64,000 bases of DNA from JACVRW01 sp963803085 (GTDB lineage Bacteria; Actinomycetota; Thermoleophilia; Solirubrobacterales; Thermoleophilaceae): assembly GCA_963803085.1 (NCBI GenBank), contig CAWDLE010000018.1:61146-125145 (forward strand). The letters run 5' to 3'. Shown piece after piece: positions 1 to 7,473 of this stretch (positions are counted from its first letter, which is position 1; the number at the start of each line of letters is the position of its first letter). The notes below the pieces were generated by a model. That model saw only the letters and a list, made by a program, of their open reading frames with translations. It was not told the origin of the DNA and searched no databases. The translations under genes and the position numbers were made by a program.

Positions 1-171
1 CGCGGGCGCGTGGTTCTCGTGCTCGGGAGCGAGGGCCGCGGGCTGCGCCCACGCGTGAGCGAGACCTGCGACGAGCTCGTGGCCCTGCCCAACAAGGGCC
101 AGGTGGGATCGCTCAACGTGTCGACCGCCGCGGCCGCCCTGGTGTACGGAATCTTGCACTTCCGTGGATAG
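1..171 (+). CDS. TrmH/RlmB-family RNA 2'-O-methyltransferase, C-terminal end only
   Basis: The window opens inside this gene; 56 residues and a TAG stop are visible. The fragment carries the two closing signatures of SpoU/TrmH-type methyltransferases: a VLGSEGRGLRP segment (motif 2, the S-adenosylmethionine pocket in the trefoil knot) and an LNVSTAAAALVYGI segment (motif 3). Enzymes of this family put a 2'-O-methyl group on a ribose in rRNA or tRNA; the RlmB type modifies 23S rRNA. The substrate cannot be decided from this end alone. A good promoter follows the stop directly, so the next gene has its own start of transcription. Confidence 0.85.
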   Translation, partial: RGRVVLVLGSEGRGLRPRVSETCDELVALPNKGQVGSLNVSTAAAALVYGILHFRG

Positions 172-174
172 GGG

Positions 175-204
175 TTGACACAGGGATCCATAACCCAGCA
201 TAAT
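175..204 (+). promoter_or_regulatory. Housekeeping-type promoter for the SigH-like gene
   Basis: A perfect -35 hexamer TTGACA (175-180) is followed, after 18 bases, by CATAAT (199-204), close to the TATAAT consensus. It lies in a relatively AT-rich gap about 110 bases before the sigma factor start at 313, which leaves a 5' untranslated region of roughly 100 nt. Expected transcription start is near 211. The call rests on sequence only. Confidence 0.6.
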
Positions 205-312
205 TCACCCCGTTGATCAGGCTGAAGTCGAGCTTTAGACATGCGAGGCTCGCTCTTCAGACAAACCTGGCGCCAGGGGAGGTAGTGCGTCACCGAGGCC
301 AAGGAGCCTTCG

Positions 313-981
313 ATGGCAGCTTCCCCGACCTTCCGCCCAGGCGCGTTCAAGTCTCACACTCAGGTTGAGCTTGATGATCACTACCTGATCGCGCTTGCGA
401 AGCAGGGCAAGAAGGATGCGTACGACCGGATCGTGAAGCGCTACTTCGGCTTCGTCCGGCTCAAGGCCTCGTCCTACTTCCTCATCGGGGGAGACGCCGA
501 CGATCTGGTCCAGGAGGGCCTCGTGGGGCTCTACAAGGCGGTTCGCGACTACCGCTGGGACCGTGAATCCAGCTTCCGCAACTTCGCGGAGCTATGCATA
601 ACGCGGCAGATCATCACCGCGGTGAAGACCTCCACGCGGAACAAGCACACCCCGCTCAACGAGTACGTCTCCTTCTCGCAGACCCCCGCGGCCGGCGGTG
701 GGGACGGCGATCCGACCCTCGACGAGCTGCTTCCAGGGCCGACAGCGCACGACCCGGTGAACCAGGTCATCTCCACGGAGGAGCTGCACAGCCTGGTGGC
801 ATGCCTGTCGAGCGTGCTCTCCGAGCTCGAGAGCTCGGTGCTGTCGCTCTACCTCGACGGGCACAGCTACGAGGCGATCGCGGAGCGCCTCGAATGCGAC
901 ACGAAGACCGTGGATAACGCTCTGCAGCGCGTAAAGCGCAAGGTCGGCGCGCATCTGAGCTCGCGCGAAGTGCTGCTCTAG
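313..981 (+). CDS. SigH-like RNA polymerase sigma factor
   Basis: 222 residues with the two-domain layout of small sigma-70 factors. Region 2 lies at about residues 22-100 (DADDLVQEGLVGLYKAV for core binding, then an aromatic stretch around SFRNFAELCI for promoter melting). Region 4 lies at about 165-215 (SYEAIAERLECDTKTVDNAL helix-turn-helix for the -35 element). The linker between them is longer than in most ECF factors and the N-terminal part resembles sporulation sigma-H (Spo0H), a type widespread in Thermoleophilia, where it is not tied to sporulation. The start is supported by AAGGAG at 301-306, six bases before the ATG. No anti-sigma gene is adjacent. Target genes cannot be told from the window. 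Confidence 0.85.
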   Translation: MAASPTFRPGAFKSHTQVELDDHYLIALAKQGKKDAYDRIVKRYFGFVRLKASSYFLIGGDADDLVQEGLVGLYKAVRDYRWDRESSFRNFAELCITRQIITAVKTSTRNKHTPLNEYVSFSQTPAAGGGDGDPTLDELLPGPTAHDPVNQVISTEELHSLVACLSSVLSELESSVLSLYLDGHSYEAIAERLECDTKTVDNALQRVKRKVGAHLSSREVLL

Positions 982-1046
982 AACAAACGTCCAAACTGGT
1001 CCCGGCATGAGCCCGGGAGCCAGGAGGTGGTCGATGCGAATGGGAG

Positions 1047-1820
1047 ATGCATTCCCGATCCGCACTGCCGCTGCTCCTGCTCGCCGCGCTCGCTGCAGCG
1101 TTCGTGCTGAGCTATTCCGCTCTGTCGGCAGCTTCGGTGACGCCCGCTCCGAAGCCTCTCAACACGGTCTCGACCGAGTTGCCGGTGGCGCCCACACCAG
1201 CTCCCAAGCGGAAGCACGGGCCGCGCTGGCGCTCCGTGGTCGTCCGCGGCTCCGTGCCGCTTCGCGAGAGCCCGAACGGCCGCATGGTCACACGCGTGGG
1301 AACGCGGACGGAGTTCGGAAGCACTCGCGTGATGAACATCGCCGCGCGGCGCGGGCGCTGGCTCGGCGTGGTCAGCACCGAGATGCCCAATGGCAAGCTC
1401 GCCTGGGTGCACCACAAGAACGCCGGCTTCCGCTTCCGTCGCGGCGCCTACTCCCTGCACGCGGACCTGTCCGGCCGGCGCCTCGAGCTGCGCAGGGGCG
1501 GGCGACTGATCCGCCGCGTCTCCGTGGCCATCGGCCGTCCGGGGTCCGAGACGCCCACCGGCCGCTTCGCGGTCACCGACAAGCTGCGCGGCGGCAATTA
1601 CGGCCCGTACTACGGCTGCTGCATCCTCGCCCTGAATGCCCACCAGCCGAAGCTGCCGGCCGGCTGGCAGGGCGGCAACCGGATCGCAATCCACGGCACC
1701 AACTCGCCCGGCACGATCGGCTCGGCCGCCTCCGCCGGATGCCTTCGCGCTGCGGATTCGGACCTCGAAGTCCTGATGCGCCGCGTGCCGCTCGGCACGC
1801 CGGTGTTCATCAAGAGCTGA
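1047..1820 (+). CDS. Secreted L,D-transpeptidase (YkuD domain) with SH3-like segment
   Basis: 257 residues. A signal peptide (hydrophobic core LPLLLLAALAAAFVLSY) is followed by an SH3-like stretch at about residues 65-130 and a YkuD domain at about 135-257. YkuD enzymes make 3-3 cross-links in peptidoglycan outside the membrane using a cysteine. The catalytic neighbourhood is IHGTNSPGTIG...SAGCLR, so His and Cys are present, but the usual SHGC reads SAGC (second His replaced by Ala). No in-frame start exists upstream: the strong AGGAGG at 1022-1027 fits an out-of-frame ATG at 1034 better than this ATG, which it precedes by about 20 bases. The frame is nevertheless clear from the signal peptide and domain. 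Confidence 0.85.
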   Translation: MHSRSALPLLLLAALAAAFVLSYSALSAASVTPAPKPLNTVSTELPVAPTPAPKRKHGPRWRSVVVRGSVPLRESPNGRMVTRVGTRTEFGSTRVMNIAARRGRWLGVVSTEMPNGKLAWVHHKNAGFRFRRGAYSLHADLSGRRLELRRGGRLIRRVSVAIGRPGSETPTGRFAVTDKLRGGNYGPYYGCCILALNAHQPKLPAGWQGGNRIAIHGTNSPGTIGSAASAGCLRAADSDLEVLMRRVPLGTPVFIKS

Positions 1821-1904
1821 GTTTCTAAACCGTTTCCGGCGGGTTTCGAGCGGGTATGCGCTGGGAGCGCCAAGGGATGGCGCGAACCCAAGGAGGAGTT
1901 AGAG

Positions 1905-2084
1905 ATGATCGGAATTCTGTTGACCGTGCTGGTGGCCGCTCTTGTCTACCTGCTGCTGGCAGCCCTCACCGGCTCCGCCATCGTCGCCATCATCGGCGCG
2001 ATCCTCGTGCTGATCGCGGGGATTCCGAGCGGAGGATTCGGATTGGGAAGCCGCTGGAGCGGCGGCAGGCGCGGCACCATTTAA
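1905..2084 (+). CDS. Small two-helix membrane protein (59 aa), unrecognised
   Basis: A short gene with a strong ribosome-binding site (AAGGAGGAG at 1890-1898, about six bases before the ATG). Residues 1-20 and 25-42 are two hydrophobic helices separated by LTGSA; the tail is glycine/serine/arginine rich and ends RRGTI. Transcription ends at a perfect hairpin 22 bases after the stop. No family could be recognised. It resembles small DUF-type inner-membrane proteins in size, but a role would be a guess. It follows the L,D-transpeptidase by 84 bases and may be cotranscribed with it. Confidence 0.7.
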   Translation: MIGILLTVLVAALVYLLLAALTGSAIVAIIGAILVLIAGIPSGGFGLGSRWSGGRRGTI

Positions 2085-2105
2085 CGCGCGCAAGCATTGA
2101 AGGAC

Positions 2106-2132
2106 CTCGGGCCCCGCATGACGGGGCCCGAG
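2106..2132. terminator. Bidirectional intrinsic terminator
   Basis: Perfect 11-bp stem CTCGGGCCCCG / CGGGGCCCGAG with a 5-base loop, followed on the plus strand by TCGTTT. It sits between the convergent small membrane gene (ends 2084) and glycosyltransferase gene (ends 2152), so it can serve both. Confidence 0.75.
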
Positions 2133-2151
2133 TCGTTTCAAGGGCGCGCCG

Positions 2152-3546
2152 CTACTTCCAGCGGCGCGCGGCTCCGGTGAGGTACTGCATGTAGCCGCGC
2201 AGCGACGCCGACGAGCACAGGGCTTGGTAGGTGAACAGGTAGGCGTAGAAGCCGCGGATGTCGCGGGCGGGATGGATGTCGAAGCGACGGAAGACATGTC
2301 GTTCCTGCCAGCGCCGGAGGAGGCCGTAGAGGATCAGCGTGATCGGGATCACGAGCATCGACACCCACGAGAACAGCAGCGGGTATCCGAAGAGGAACAG
2401 GATCACGCCGGGGATCCAGAAGAAGATGAAGCCGATGTCGAGGAAGGGAACGAGGTAGTCGATCCCAGCGACGAACTTGGCAAGCACGCGAGGCTGCCGG
2501 ACGGGTGGAACGGTCCGCAGGCTCTCGAACATGCCCCGTGCCCAGCGGGAGCGCTGGCGCATGAAATGTCCGAGCTTTTCGGGCGCGGCGGTGAAGCCGA
2601 GCGCGCAGGGCTCGTACTGGACGATCCCTCGCGAGTCCATCAGCGTCCAGGTCAGCACGATGTCCTCGCCGATCGCGTCCGGCCAGCCGCCGACCGCGCG
2701 GAGGTCCTCGGTCCAGTAGGCCGAGAACGCCCCCTGGGCAACGAGCGCGCTGTTGTAGGCGGCCTGCATGCGCTTGACGCCATTGATCCCGAGGCGGAAG
2801 TCCCAGCCCTGCATGCGGCTGAGCAAGTTCGTGCCGGCGTTCTCGATGACGAGCGCGCCTGCGCAGGCGCAAACGTGCTGATCCTGCGGGCGCCCCGTGA
2901 CACGGCCCACCAGAAACGTGAGCGCGTCCCGATGCAGCAGGGTGTCGGCGTCGACGGTCACCAGGAGCGGAGTCGTCACGCCCTCGAGGGCGGTGTTGAG
3001 GGCGTGGTGCTTGCCGGCGACAGGTTCGAACACGTGCCGATAGTCGAGGCCGTGCCGCCGCGCCGCCCGCTCCGCGAGCTCGGCCGTGCGATCGGTCGAG
3101 TTGTTATCAGCGAGTACGACCTCAATCGGGCCGTGATAAGCGAGTCCGGCGATGTGGTCCATGGTGGCCACGATCGTGTCCTCCTCATTCCACGCGGCCA
3201 CGATCACGGTCACGGCGGGCCACTGTCCCGCCGGCCATGGGCCCTTGGGCGGATCCGGGGATGGGACGCGGTAGCGGACCGTGAGCAGGGTGAAGGCGAG
3301 GAAGCCGATCACGACCGACGGGATGTAGGCGAGCATGATCGGGATGACCCACGCCATGACGGGCCCGATTGCTTCGCGAAGGTCGGACCGCCAGGGCGTC
3401 GAGAAGTACACACAGAAGGCCACGTACGCGACCGTGAGGCCGAGCGCGACGGCGAAACGAATCGTCGGGCGTCCGCCGGCCCCGGGCCGGCGCCGCCGCG
3501 TCATACCGCCAAGCCGCGTTCTTGGGGGCGCAAGCTCCTGCGACAT
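2152..3546 (-). CDS. Membrane glycosyltransferase, family 2 (poly-GlcNAc/hyaluronan synthase-like)
   Basis: 464 residues: two N-terminal transmembrane segments (about 31-50 and 65-92), a cytoplasmic GT-A catalytic domain (about 108-345), then several helices in the C-terminal 100 residues. Key motifs are in place: DADT (199-202) for metal and nucleotide-sugar binding, GEDI (293-296) with the likely catalytic Asp, and QRSRW (331-335), the QxxRW acceptor/product site of processive beta-glycosyltransferases. The architecture matches PgaC/IcaA-type synthases that make and extrude an extracellular polysaccharide. The polymer cannot be named: no deacetylase or export partner is next to it. It stands alone between a terminator and the tRNA region. 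Confidence 0.85.
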   Translation of the reverse strand: MSQELAPPRTRLGGMTRRRRPGAGGRPTIRFAVALGLTVAYVAFCVYFSTPWRSDLREAIGPVMAWVIPIMLAYIPSVVIGFLAFTLLTVRYRVPSPDPPKGPWPAGQWPAVTVIVAAWNEEDTIVATMDHIAGLAYHGPIEVVLADNNSTDRTAELAERAARRHGLDYRHVFEPVAGKHHALNTALEGVTTPLLVTVDADTLLHRDALTFLVGRVTGRPQDQHVCACAGALVIENAGTNLLSRMQGWDFRLGINGVKRMQAAYNSALVAQGAFSAYWTEDLRAVGGWPDAIGEDIVLTWTLMDSRGIVQYEPCALGFTAAPEKLGHFMRQRSRWARGMFESLRTVPPVRQPRVLAKFVAGIDYLVPFLDIGFIFFWIPGVILFLFGYPLLFSWVSMLVIPITLILYGLLRRWQERHVFRRFDIHPARDIRGFYAYLFTYQALCSSASLRGYMQYLTGAARRWK

Positions 3547-3622
3547 GGCACGAAGCTTCCCACCGAGACAACCTCGTCTGCGTGCGCGCGTCAGAAGTCG
3601 TAAGCCTTGCGGGCAGAACCCG

Positions 3623-3650
3623 TGAAGAGCCGGAGGTCGGACTCGAACCC
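3623..3650 (-). other. tRNA 3'-end-like fragment, inverted relative to tRNA-Thr
   Basis: Read on the minus strand this stretch contains GGTTCGAGTCCGAC followed by CTCCGGCTCTTCA, which resembles a tRNA T-arm plus acceptor end. The 14 bases GGTTCGAGTCCGAC are identical to the T-arm of the tRNA-Thr 46 bases away on the opposite strand. A full cloverleaf could not be found: the stem partner on the other side of the T-loop does not pair and no anticodon arm is visible. It could be a decayed tRNA, a relic of an integration site, or a chance match. Confidence 0.3.
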
Positions 3651-3695
3651 ATGACGGGCCGAGTCGTTCTGGGGCGGGTTTATCCTGCGCTGAAC

Positions 3696-3768
3696 GCCCG
3701 CCTAGCTCAACTGGAAGAGCACTTCACTTGTAATGAAGAGGTTGTCGGTTCGAGTCCGACGGCGGGCT
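3696..3768 (+). tRNA. tRNA-Thr (anticodon TGT)
   Basis: A complete 73-nt cloverleaf: acceptor stem GCCCGCC (3696-3702) pairs with GGCGGGC (3761-3767); D-arm GCTC/GAGC; anticodon stem CTTCA/TGAAG around the loop CTTGTAA, giving anticodon TGT (3729-3731) for ACA codons; T-arm GTCGG/CCGAC around TTCGAGT. The discriminator base is T and no CCA end is encoded. Confidence 0.95.
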
Positions 3769-3781
3769 CTACAGAGCGGAC

Positions 3782-4318
3782 CTACTCCGCCGCTTCGCCG
3801 GCGCCCACGGCCGCTTGCTCCAGGTTTCCATGGCCGTTCGAGGAGACGGGGACGCCCTCCAGGGGCTCGAATTCGCCCTTGTCGTTCAGGCGGCGCTCCA
3901 GCTCCGCCAGGACGACTCCGAAGAGGAAGTGGCGCCAGGTTGCCTGGGCGAAGGCGCGGCGGTTGCCTCGCAGTGGCTCGAGCTCAGAGCGGGCCGGGTG
4001 GTGGCGGTCGATCAGCACGCCGAGTGGCCAGAAGCCGAAGTGCTCCGCCATTCCGGCGGCCACGCCGGCCACGATCGGCGGACCCGGCACGAGTGGCCGT
4101 GCCAGGGCGTAGACGGCGCCGAACATCGCGCCGTTGGCCACGTGCAGTCCGAGGCCGGCGGCCGGCCAGGCCGGTCCGCGGGTTACGAGCTTGCCGAGTA
4201 GCTCCACGTCGTCGTAGCGAGATCCGAAGACCCGCTTGTCGAGCGGCTGCTGGGCGGCCCACGCCCCTGCCGCCGCTGCCCCTGCCAGGGCGCCGTTGAG
4301 TGTTCTCCGCAGCTCCAT
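3782..4318 (-). CDS. Conserved hypothetical membrane-associated protein
   Basis: 178 residues from an ATG at 4318. The N-terminus (MELRRTLNGALAGAAAAGAW) is a weak hydrophobic segment; two further apolar stretches around AAGLGLHVANGAMFGAVYAL and PPIVAGVAAGMAEHFGFWPL look like membrane helices, followed by a polar region rich in Arg and Glu. I do not recognise the family. Layout resembles small integral membrane proteins of unknown function found in Solirubrobacterales. The longer open frame reaching 4903 is an upstream extension without support. The gene points away from the acyltransferase fusion and ends just after the tRNA. Confidence 0.7.
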   Translation of the reverse strand: MELRRTLNGALAGAAAAGAWAAQQPLDKRVFGSRYDDVELLGKLVTRGPAWPAAGLGLHVANGAMFGAVYALARPLVPGPPIVAGVAAGMAEHFGFWPLGVLIDRHHPARSELEPLRGNRRAFAQATWRHFLFGVVLAELERRLNDKGEFEPLEGVPVSSNGHGNLEQAAVGAGEAAE

Positions 4319-4519
4319 GGGCGCAGCGTAACGCGAGCGGGCGACTCGGGTAACTCTTCCGGATGGCCACGCGCCCCCTATCGCTGTACCACGAGCGCAC
4401 ACGCAGGCGCGGGGTGAACTCGCTCGTGTACTGGTCCGCTGCGCTGCATCCTGAAGCCCTCGATCCTCCTGTACTTCCGCCTCAGGCGGCTGGGGACCGA
4501 GCACATTCCCGAGGGCGGC

Positions 4520-6028
4520 GTGATCCTCGCCTCGAACCACCGCAGCTTCCTCGACCCGTTCGCGATCGGCTGCTCTCTCGGGCGCCCGATCTACTTCGTC
4601 GCCAAACAGGAGCTGTTCAAGAACCCGCTCCTCGGCTGGATCCTCAACTGCCTCGGCGCCTTCCCCGTCAAGCGGGGAGCGTCCGACGAGGAATCCGTGG
4701 ACACCTCCCTCGCGCTGCTGGAGCGCGGCCAGGCGGTCGTGATCTTTCCCGAGGGCACACGCATCCGCACAGGCTCGCTGGCATCGCCGAAGCGCGGAGT
4801 CGGTCGCCTGGCTCTTCAGAGCGGCAAGCCCGTGGTGCCGATCGCAGTCACGAACTCCGAGCACGCCCGTCGCGGCTGGCGCATCCGGCCGGTGAGGGTC
4901 CACCTGCGCTTCGGACCCGCGCTCACCTTCCCGCGCGTGGACGACCCCTCACCGTTCCTTGCGGGCGAGGTGACCGAGCGGATCTGGCCCTGCGTCGGCC
5001 TGCAGTGGGAGTGGCTCGGCGGCCTTCCGCCGCTGCGCACCGCGGCCGTGGTGGGCGCGGGATCGATGGGCACCGCGGCCGCGCTGGTGCTGGCGCGCGC
5101 CGGGCTCCAGGTGCAGCTCGGCTGCCGCACCGGCGCCCAGGCCGACGCCGTCCGCGCGGACCGCATGAACTCGCGCTACCTCCCGGGCCTTCAGCTCGAC
5201 CGCGCCATCGACGTGAAGACCGTGCCCGAGATCGAGCTGGCCGGCGTCGATCTGGTGGTGCTCGCCGTGCCCTGCGCGAGCCTTCCGGCCGCGGTCGGGG
5301 AGGTCGGGGCTCGCATGGGCGACCGCTCTGCCGTGCTCGTCACCTCCAAGGGCCTCGTGCCGCCGCTTGGCACGACGCCCACCGCGTACGTCTCCGAGCG
5401 CGTGCGAGCGCGCGCGGTGGCCACCCTCGCTGGTCCCGCGCACGCGCGCGAGGCGATCGAGCTCGGCGCCTCCGTGGTTCTCGCGAGCAGCGATGCCGAC
5501 CTTCGCCGCCAGATGCACGACCTGCTCGAGGCCGGCGGCCTGACCGTCGAGGCCACCGATGACGTGACCGGCACCGAGCTTGCCGCGTGCGCGAAGAACG
5601 CCGCCGCCCTGGCCAGCGCGGCGGCCGCCGTTCGCGGCGCGAACCTGGCCGGCGCCGCGGCCGGACACATCTTCGCCGAGATCCATGAGCTGGCGCTCGC
5701 CAGCGGAGGCCGCAGCGAGACCTTCACCGGCCTCGCGGGCGCGGGTGACCTCGTGGCCACGGCCATCGCCGAGGGTAGCCGCAACCGCCGCGCTGGCGAG
5801 CTGGTCGGCGCCGGAGTGCCGGCCGGCCAGGTGGAGGCCTCGATGGATCAAACCGCCGAGTCGCTCGCCACGGTCCCGCTTCTGGGGCTTGCATTCGAGC
5901 GCCAGGGCATCGACGCGCCGGTCACGGACGGCCTGCGTCGGGTGCTCGACGGCGAGTCCTCTCCCGAGCAATGGCTCGAGAGCGTCCGATCGGCCCGCCC
6001 CGCGCGGCGCCGTACCCACGCGGCATGA
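4520..6028 (+). CDS. Fusion of 1-acylglycerol-3-phosphate acyltransferase and NAD(P)H glycerol-3-phosphate dehydrogenase
   Basis: 502 residues in the open frame. Residues 1-170 are a PlsC-type acyltransferase: NHRSFLD (NHx4D, catalytic) at once after the start, then FPEGTRIRTG (FPEGTR) and VVPIAV. Residues 175-500 are GpsA: GAGSMGT dinucleotide site, a conserved KNAAALA segment with the catalytic Lys, and GLAGAGDLVATA with SRNRRAG. The two halves act at either end of phosphatidate synthesis: GpsA makes sn-glycerol-3-phosphate, PlsC adds the second acyl chain. The GTG at 4520 leaves only five residues before NHx4D. Good coding sequence continues in frame back to 4439, and a plausible start and first helix (VNSLVYWS) lie from 4414 one frame off. 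The true N-terminus is thus probably near 4414 with a one-base indel near 4435-4440. Confidence 0.88.
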   Translation: MILASNHRSFLDPFAIGCSLGRPIYFVAKQELFKNPLLGWILNCLGAFPVKRGASDEESVDTSLALLERGQAVVIFPEGTRIRTGSLASPKRGVGRLALQSGKPVVPIAVTNSEHARRGWRIRPVRVHLRFGPALTFPRVDDPSPFLAGEVTERIWPCVGLQWEWLGGLPPLRTAAVVGAGSMGTAAALVLARAGLQVQLGCRTGAQADAVRADRMNSRYLPGLQLDRAIDVKTVPEIELAGVDLVVLAVPCASLPAAVGEVGARMGDRSAVLVTSKGLVPPLGTTPTAYVSERVRARAVATLAGPAHAREAIELGASVVLASSDADLRRQMHDLLEAGGLTVEATDDVTGTELAACAKNAAALASAAAAVRGANLAGAAAGHIFAEIHELALASGGRSETFTGLAGAGDLVATAIAEGSRNRRAGELVGAGVPAGQVEASMDQTAESLATVPLLGLAFERQGIDAPVTDGLRRVLDGESSPEQWLESVRSARPARRRTHAA

Positions 6029-6052
6029 GCGCGGGAGTAGGCTCCGTGGCGA

Positions 6053-6589
6053 GTGGAGGAAGTGGCCGACAAGCAGCGACTCGACCGCGATTTCACGGAG
6101 CTGTACAAGGCGCACCTGCGCGACGTCTACTCGTACTCCTACTACCGGGTGGGCAACCACCACGACGCGGAGGACCTGACCGAGCAGACGTTTCTCCAGG
6201 CCTACCGCCACTTCGAGCGAGCTCAGCGCGAGTCCAACGGGCGGCCGATGCGGCCCTGGCTCATCCGCATCGCGCACAACCTCGCCGCCAACTTCTACCG
6301 CGACCGCTCGCGCCGGCCGACCACCCAGCTCGACGACACGAGCGTCCTGGCGGAGCCGATCGGGACCGAGCAGCTCGTGGAGGGCCGCGAAGAGGTGAAG
6401 GAAGTCCTAGAGGGCGTGTCGAAGCTCCCGGAGGATCGCCGCGAGGCGCTGATCATGCGCTTCGCGCTGGGAATGGACAATCGGGAGATCGCGCGAGCGC
6501 TGGGGCGATCCGAGGGGGCGACCAAGGTGCTCATCCACAGGGCCATCAAGCAGCTGGAGCAGGGTCTCGAGGAGGACGGCGATGAGTGA
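6053..6589 (+). CDS. ECF-type RNA polymerase sigma factor
   Basis: 178 residues from GTG. Region 2 at about 12-80 (DAEDLTEQTFLQAYRHF for core binding, PWLIRIAHNLAANFYRD for -10 contact) and region 4 at about 115-175 (LPEDRREALIMRFALGMDN, then a helix-turn-helix ending EGATKVLIHRAIKQL). The start follows the fusion gene by 24 bases, so the two could share a transcript. Its last 8 bases overlap the next gene, which encodes a single-pass membrane protein. That tight coupling is typical of ECF sigma/anti-sigma pairs. No cysteine-based sensor domain is present. Confidence 0.88.
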   Translation: MEEVADKQRLDRDFTELYKAHLRDVYSYSYYRVGNHHDAEDLTEQTFLQAYRHFERAQRESNGRPMRPWLIRIAHNLAANFYRDRSRRPTTQLDDTSVLAEPIGTEQLVEGREEVKEVLEGVSKLPEDRREALIMRFALGMDNREIARALGRSEGATKVLIHRAIKQLEQGLEEDGDE

Positions 6590-6917
6590 CGTGGAACGCG
6601 TCGAGCGCCTGCTGCGCTCCGCCCTCGTACCGGTGGATCCGCCCGAGGCGCTCAGCGACCGCCTAGAACGCGGCCTCTCCGAACTGACCGAGGTGGCCGC
6701 TGCCGAGCTTGCCGACTGGGAGCTGTCCGCGATGCGCGACCCGCGCAATTGGGCACGCCCCGCCGCCGCGATCGTGGTCGGCAGCGTGGCCGCCGGCGGA
6801 CTTGTCCTGGTGCGAGCGCGCCAGCAGCAGAAGAAGCGCCACGACGGCGGTCTGCAGGCTCTCGAGAAGTCGATCCGCGGGGTCGCGGACGACATCGAGA
6901 AGCGCCTCCGCGGGTAA
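6582..6917 (+). CDS. Single-pass membrane protein, putative partner of the ECF sigma factor
   Basis: 111 residues; the ATG overlaps the sigma gene end by 8 bases, implying translational coupling. The cytoplasmic N-terminal 60 residues are acidic and helical (VERVERLLRSALVPVDPPEAL, then LSDRLERGLSELTEVAAAEL). One transmembrane helix follows (about 64-80, AAAIVVGSVAAGGLVLV), then a short basic, coiled tail. No zinc-binding HxxxCxxC motif is visible, so it is not a standard ZAS anti-sigma factor, but position and topology fit a membrane regulator of the sigma factor. That role is inference. Confidence 0.7.
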   Translation: MSDVERVERLLRSALVPVDPPEALSDRLERGLSELTEVAAAELADWELSAMRDPRNWARPAAAIVVGSVAAGGLVLVRARQQQKKRHDGGLQALEKSIRGVADDIEKRLRG

Positions 6918-6929
6918 CAACATCGCGGC

Positions 6930-6950
6930 GCCGCGGGCAGCGCCCGCGGC
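6930..6950. terminator. Bidirectional terminator hairpin (repeated type)
   Basis: Perfect 9-bp stem GCCGCGGGC / GCCCGCGGC with loop AGC between convergent genes ending at 6917 and 6959. The same stem, with loop GTT, occurs at 12571-12591. No U-run follows. Confidence 0.6.
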
Positions 6951-6958
6951 CTGCGCAA

Positions 6959-7381
6959 CTACGCCGCTGCCGTACTCAGTCTGTCGTGCGCCGGCGTGAC
7001 GAGCCCCGCCGCAATGCCGGCAAGCGCAATCAGCAGGTGGAGGAAGTTGTCCTCGGTGTTCACCGGGATCAGGTTGAGGATCTCCCCACCGTCGCCCGCG
7101 ATGAAGCCGAGCAGCGCCACGAGCAGATAGACGGCACCGAGCCCAAGCGCGTACACCCGGGCGCCCCGATAGGACCCGACGACGAGCAGACCCACCGCGC
7201 CGCTCGCGATGTGCACGAGGTTGTGCCAGCCGTTCACGTCGAGGATGCCGAGCACGGCGTCGCGCTCCGCGCCGGCACCGGTTGAAAAGCTTGCGCTGTA
7301 GAAGAAGCCGAGGATCCCGGCAGCCACCAGCGTGACGCCGATCACCAGTGCAAAGACCTGAGCCGGAGAGCGATCTTCCAT
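6959..7381 (-). CDS. DUF4383 family membrane protein
   Basis: 140 residues. Start at 7381 is fixed by AGGAGG about eight bases upstream on the minus strand; the open frame runs further back without support. Four transmembrane helices are spaced as in DUF4383 proteins, with the typical motif after helix 1 (GILDVNGWHNLVHIASGAVGL) and a second His near EDNFLHLLIALAG. Proteins of this family are common in actinobacteria and have no established role. It is convergent with the sigma/partner operon and divergent from the SigK-like gene. Confidence 0.8.
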   Translation of the reverse strand: MEDRSPAQVFALVIGVTLVAAGILGFFYSASFSTGAGAERDAVLGILDVNGWHNLVHIASGAVGLLVVGSYRGARVYALGLGAVYLLVALLGFIAGDGGEILNLIPVNTEDNFLHLLIALAGIAAGLVTPAHDRLSTAAA

Positions 7382-7473
7382 CGAGAACCTCCTGTTGAGC
7401 AATTCTCCCCGTATTCGCACTTGGCGCGCGAATGGATCATCCAATTCGGCGGCTGGCGCGTAGGAAGACTGGA

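Noticed and set aside
2224..3603. Plus-strand open frame of 459 codons opposite the glycosyltransferase
   Set aside because: Shadow of a GC-rich gene: Arg/Asp/Glu-rich, no family motif, while the minus strand has full GT2 signatures.
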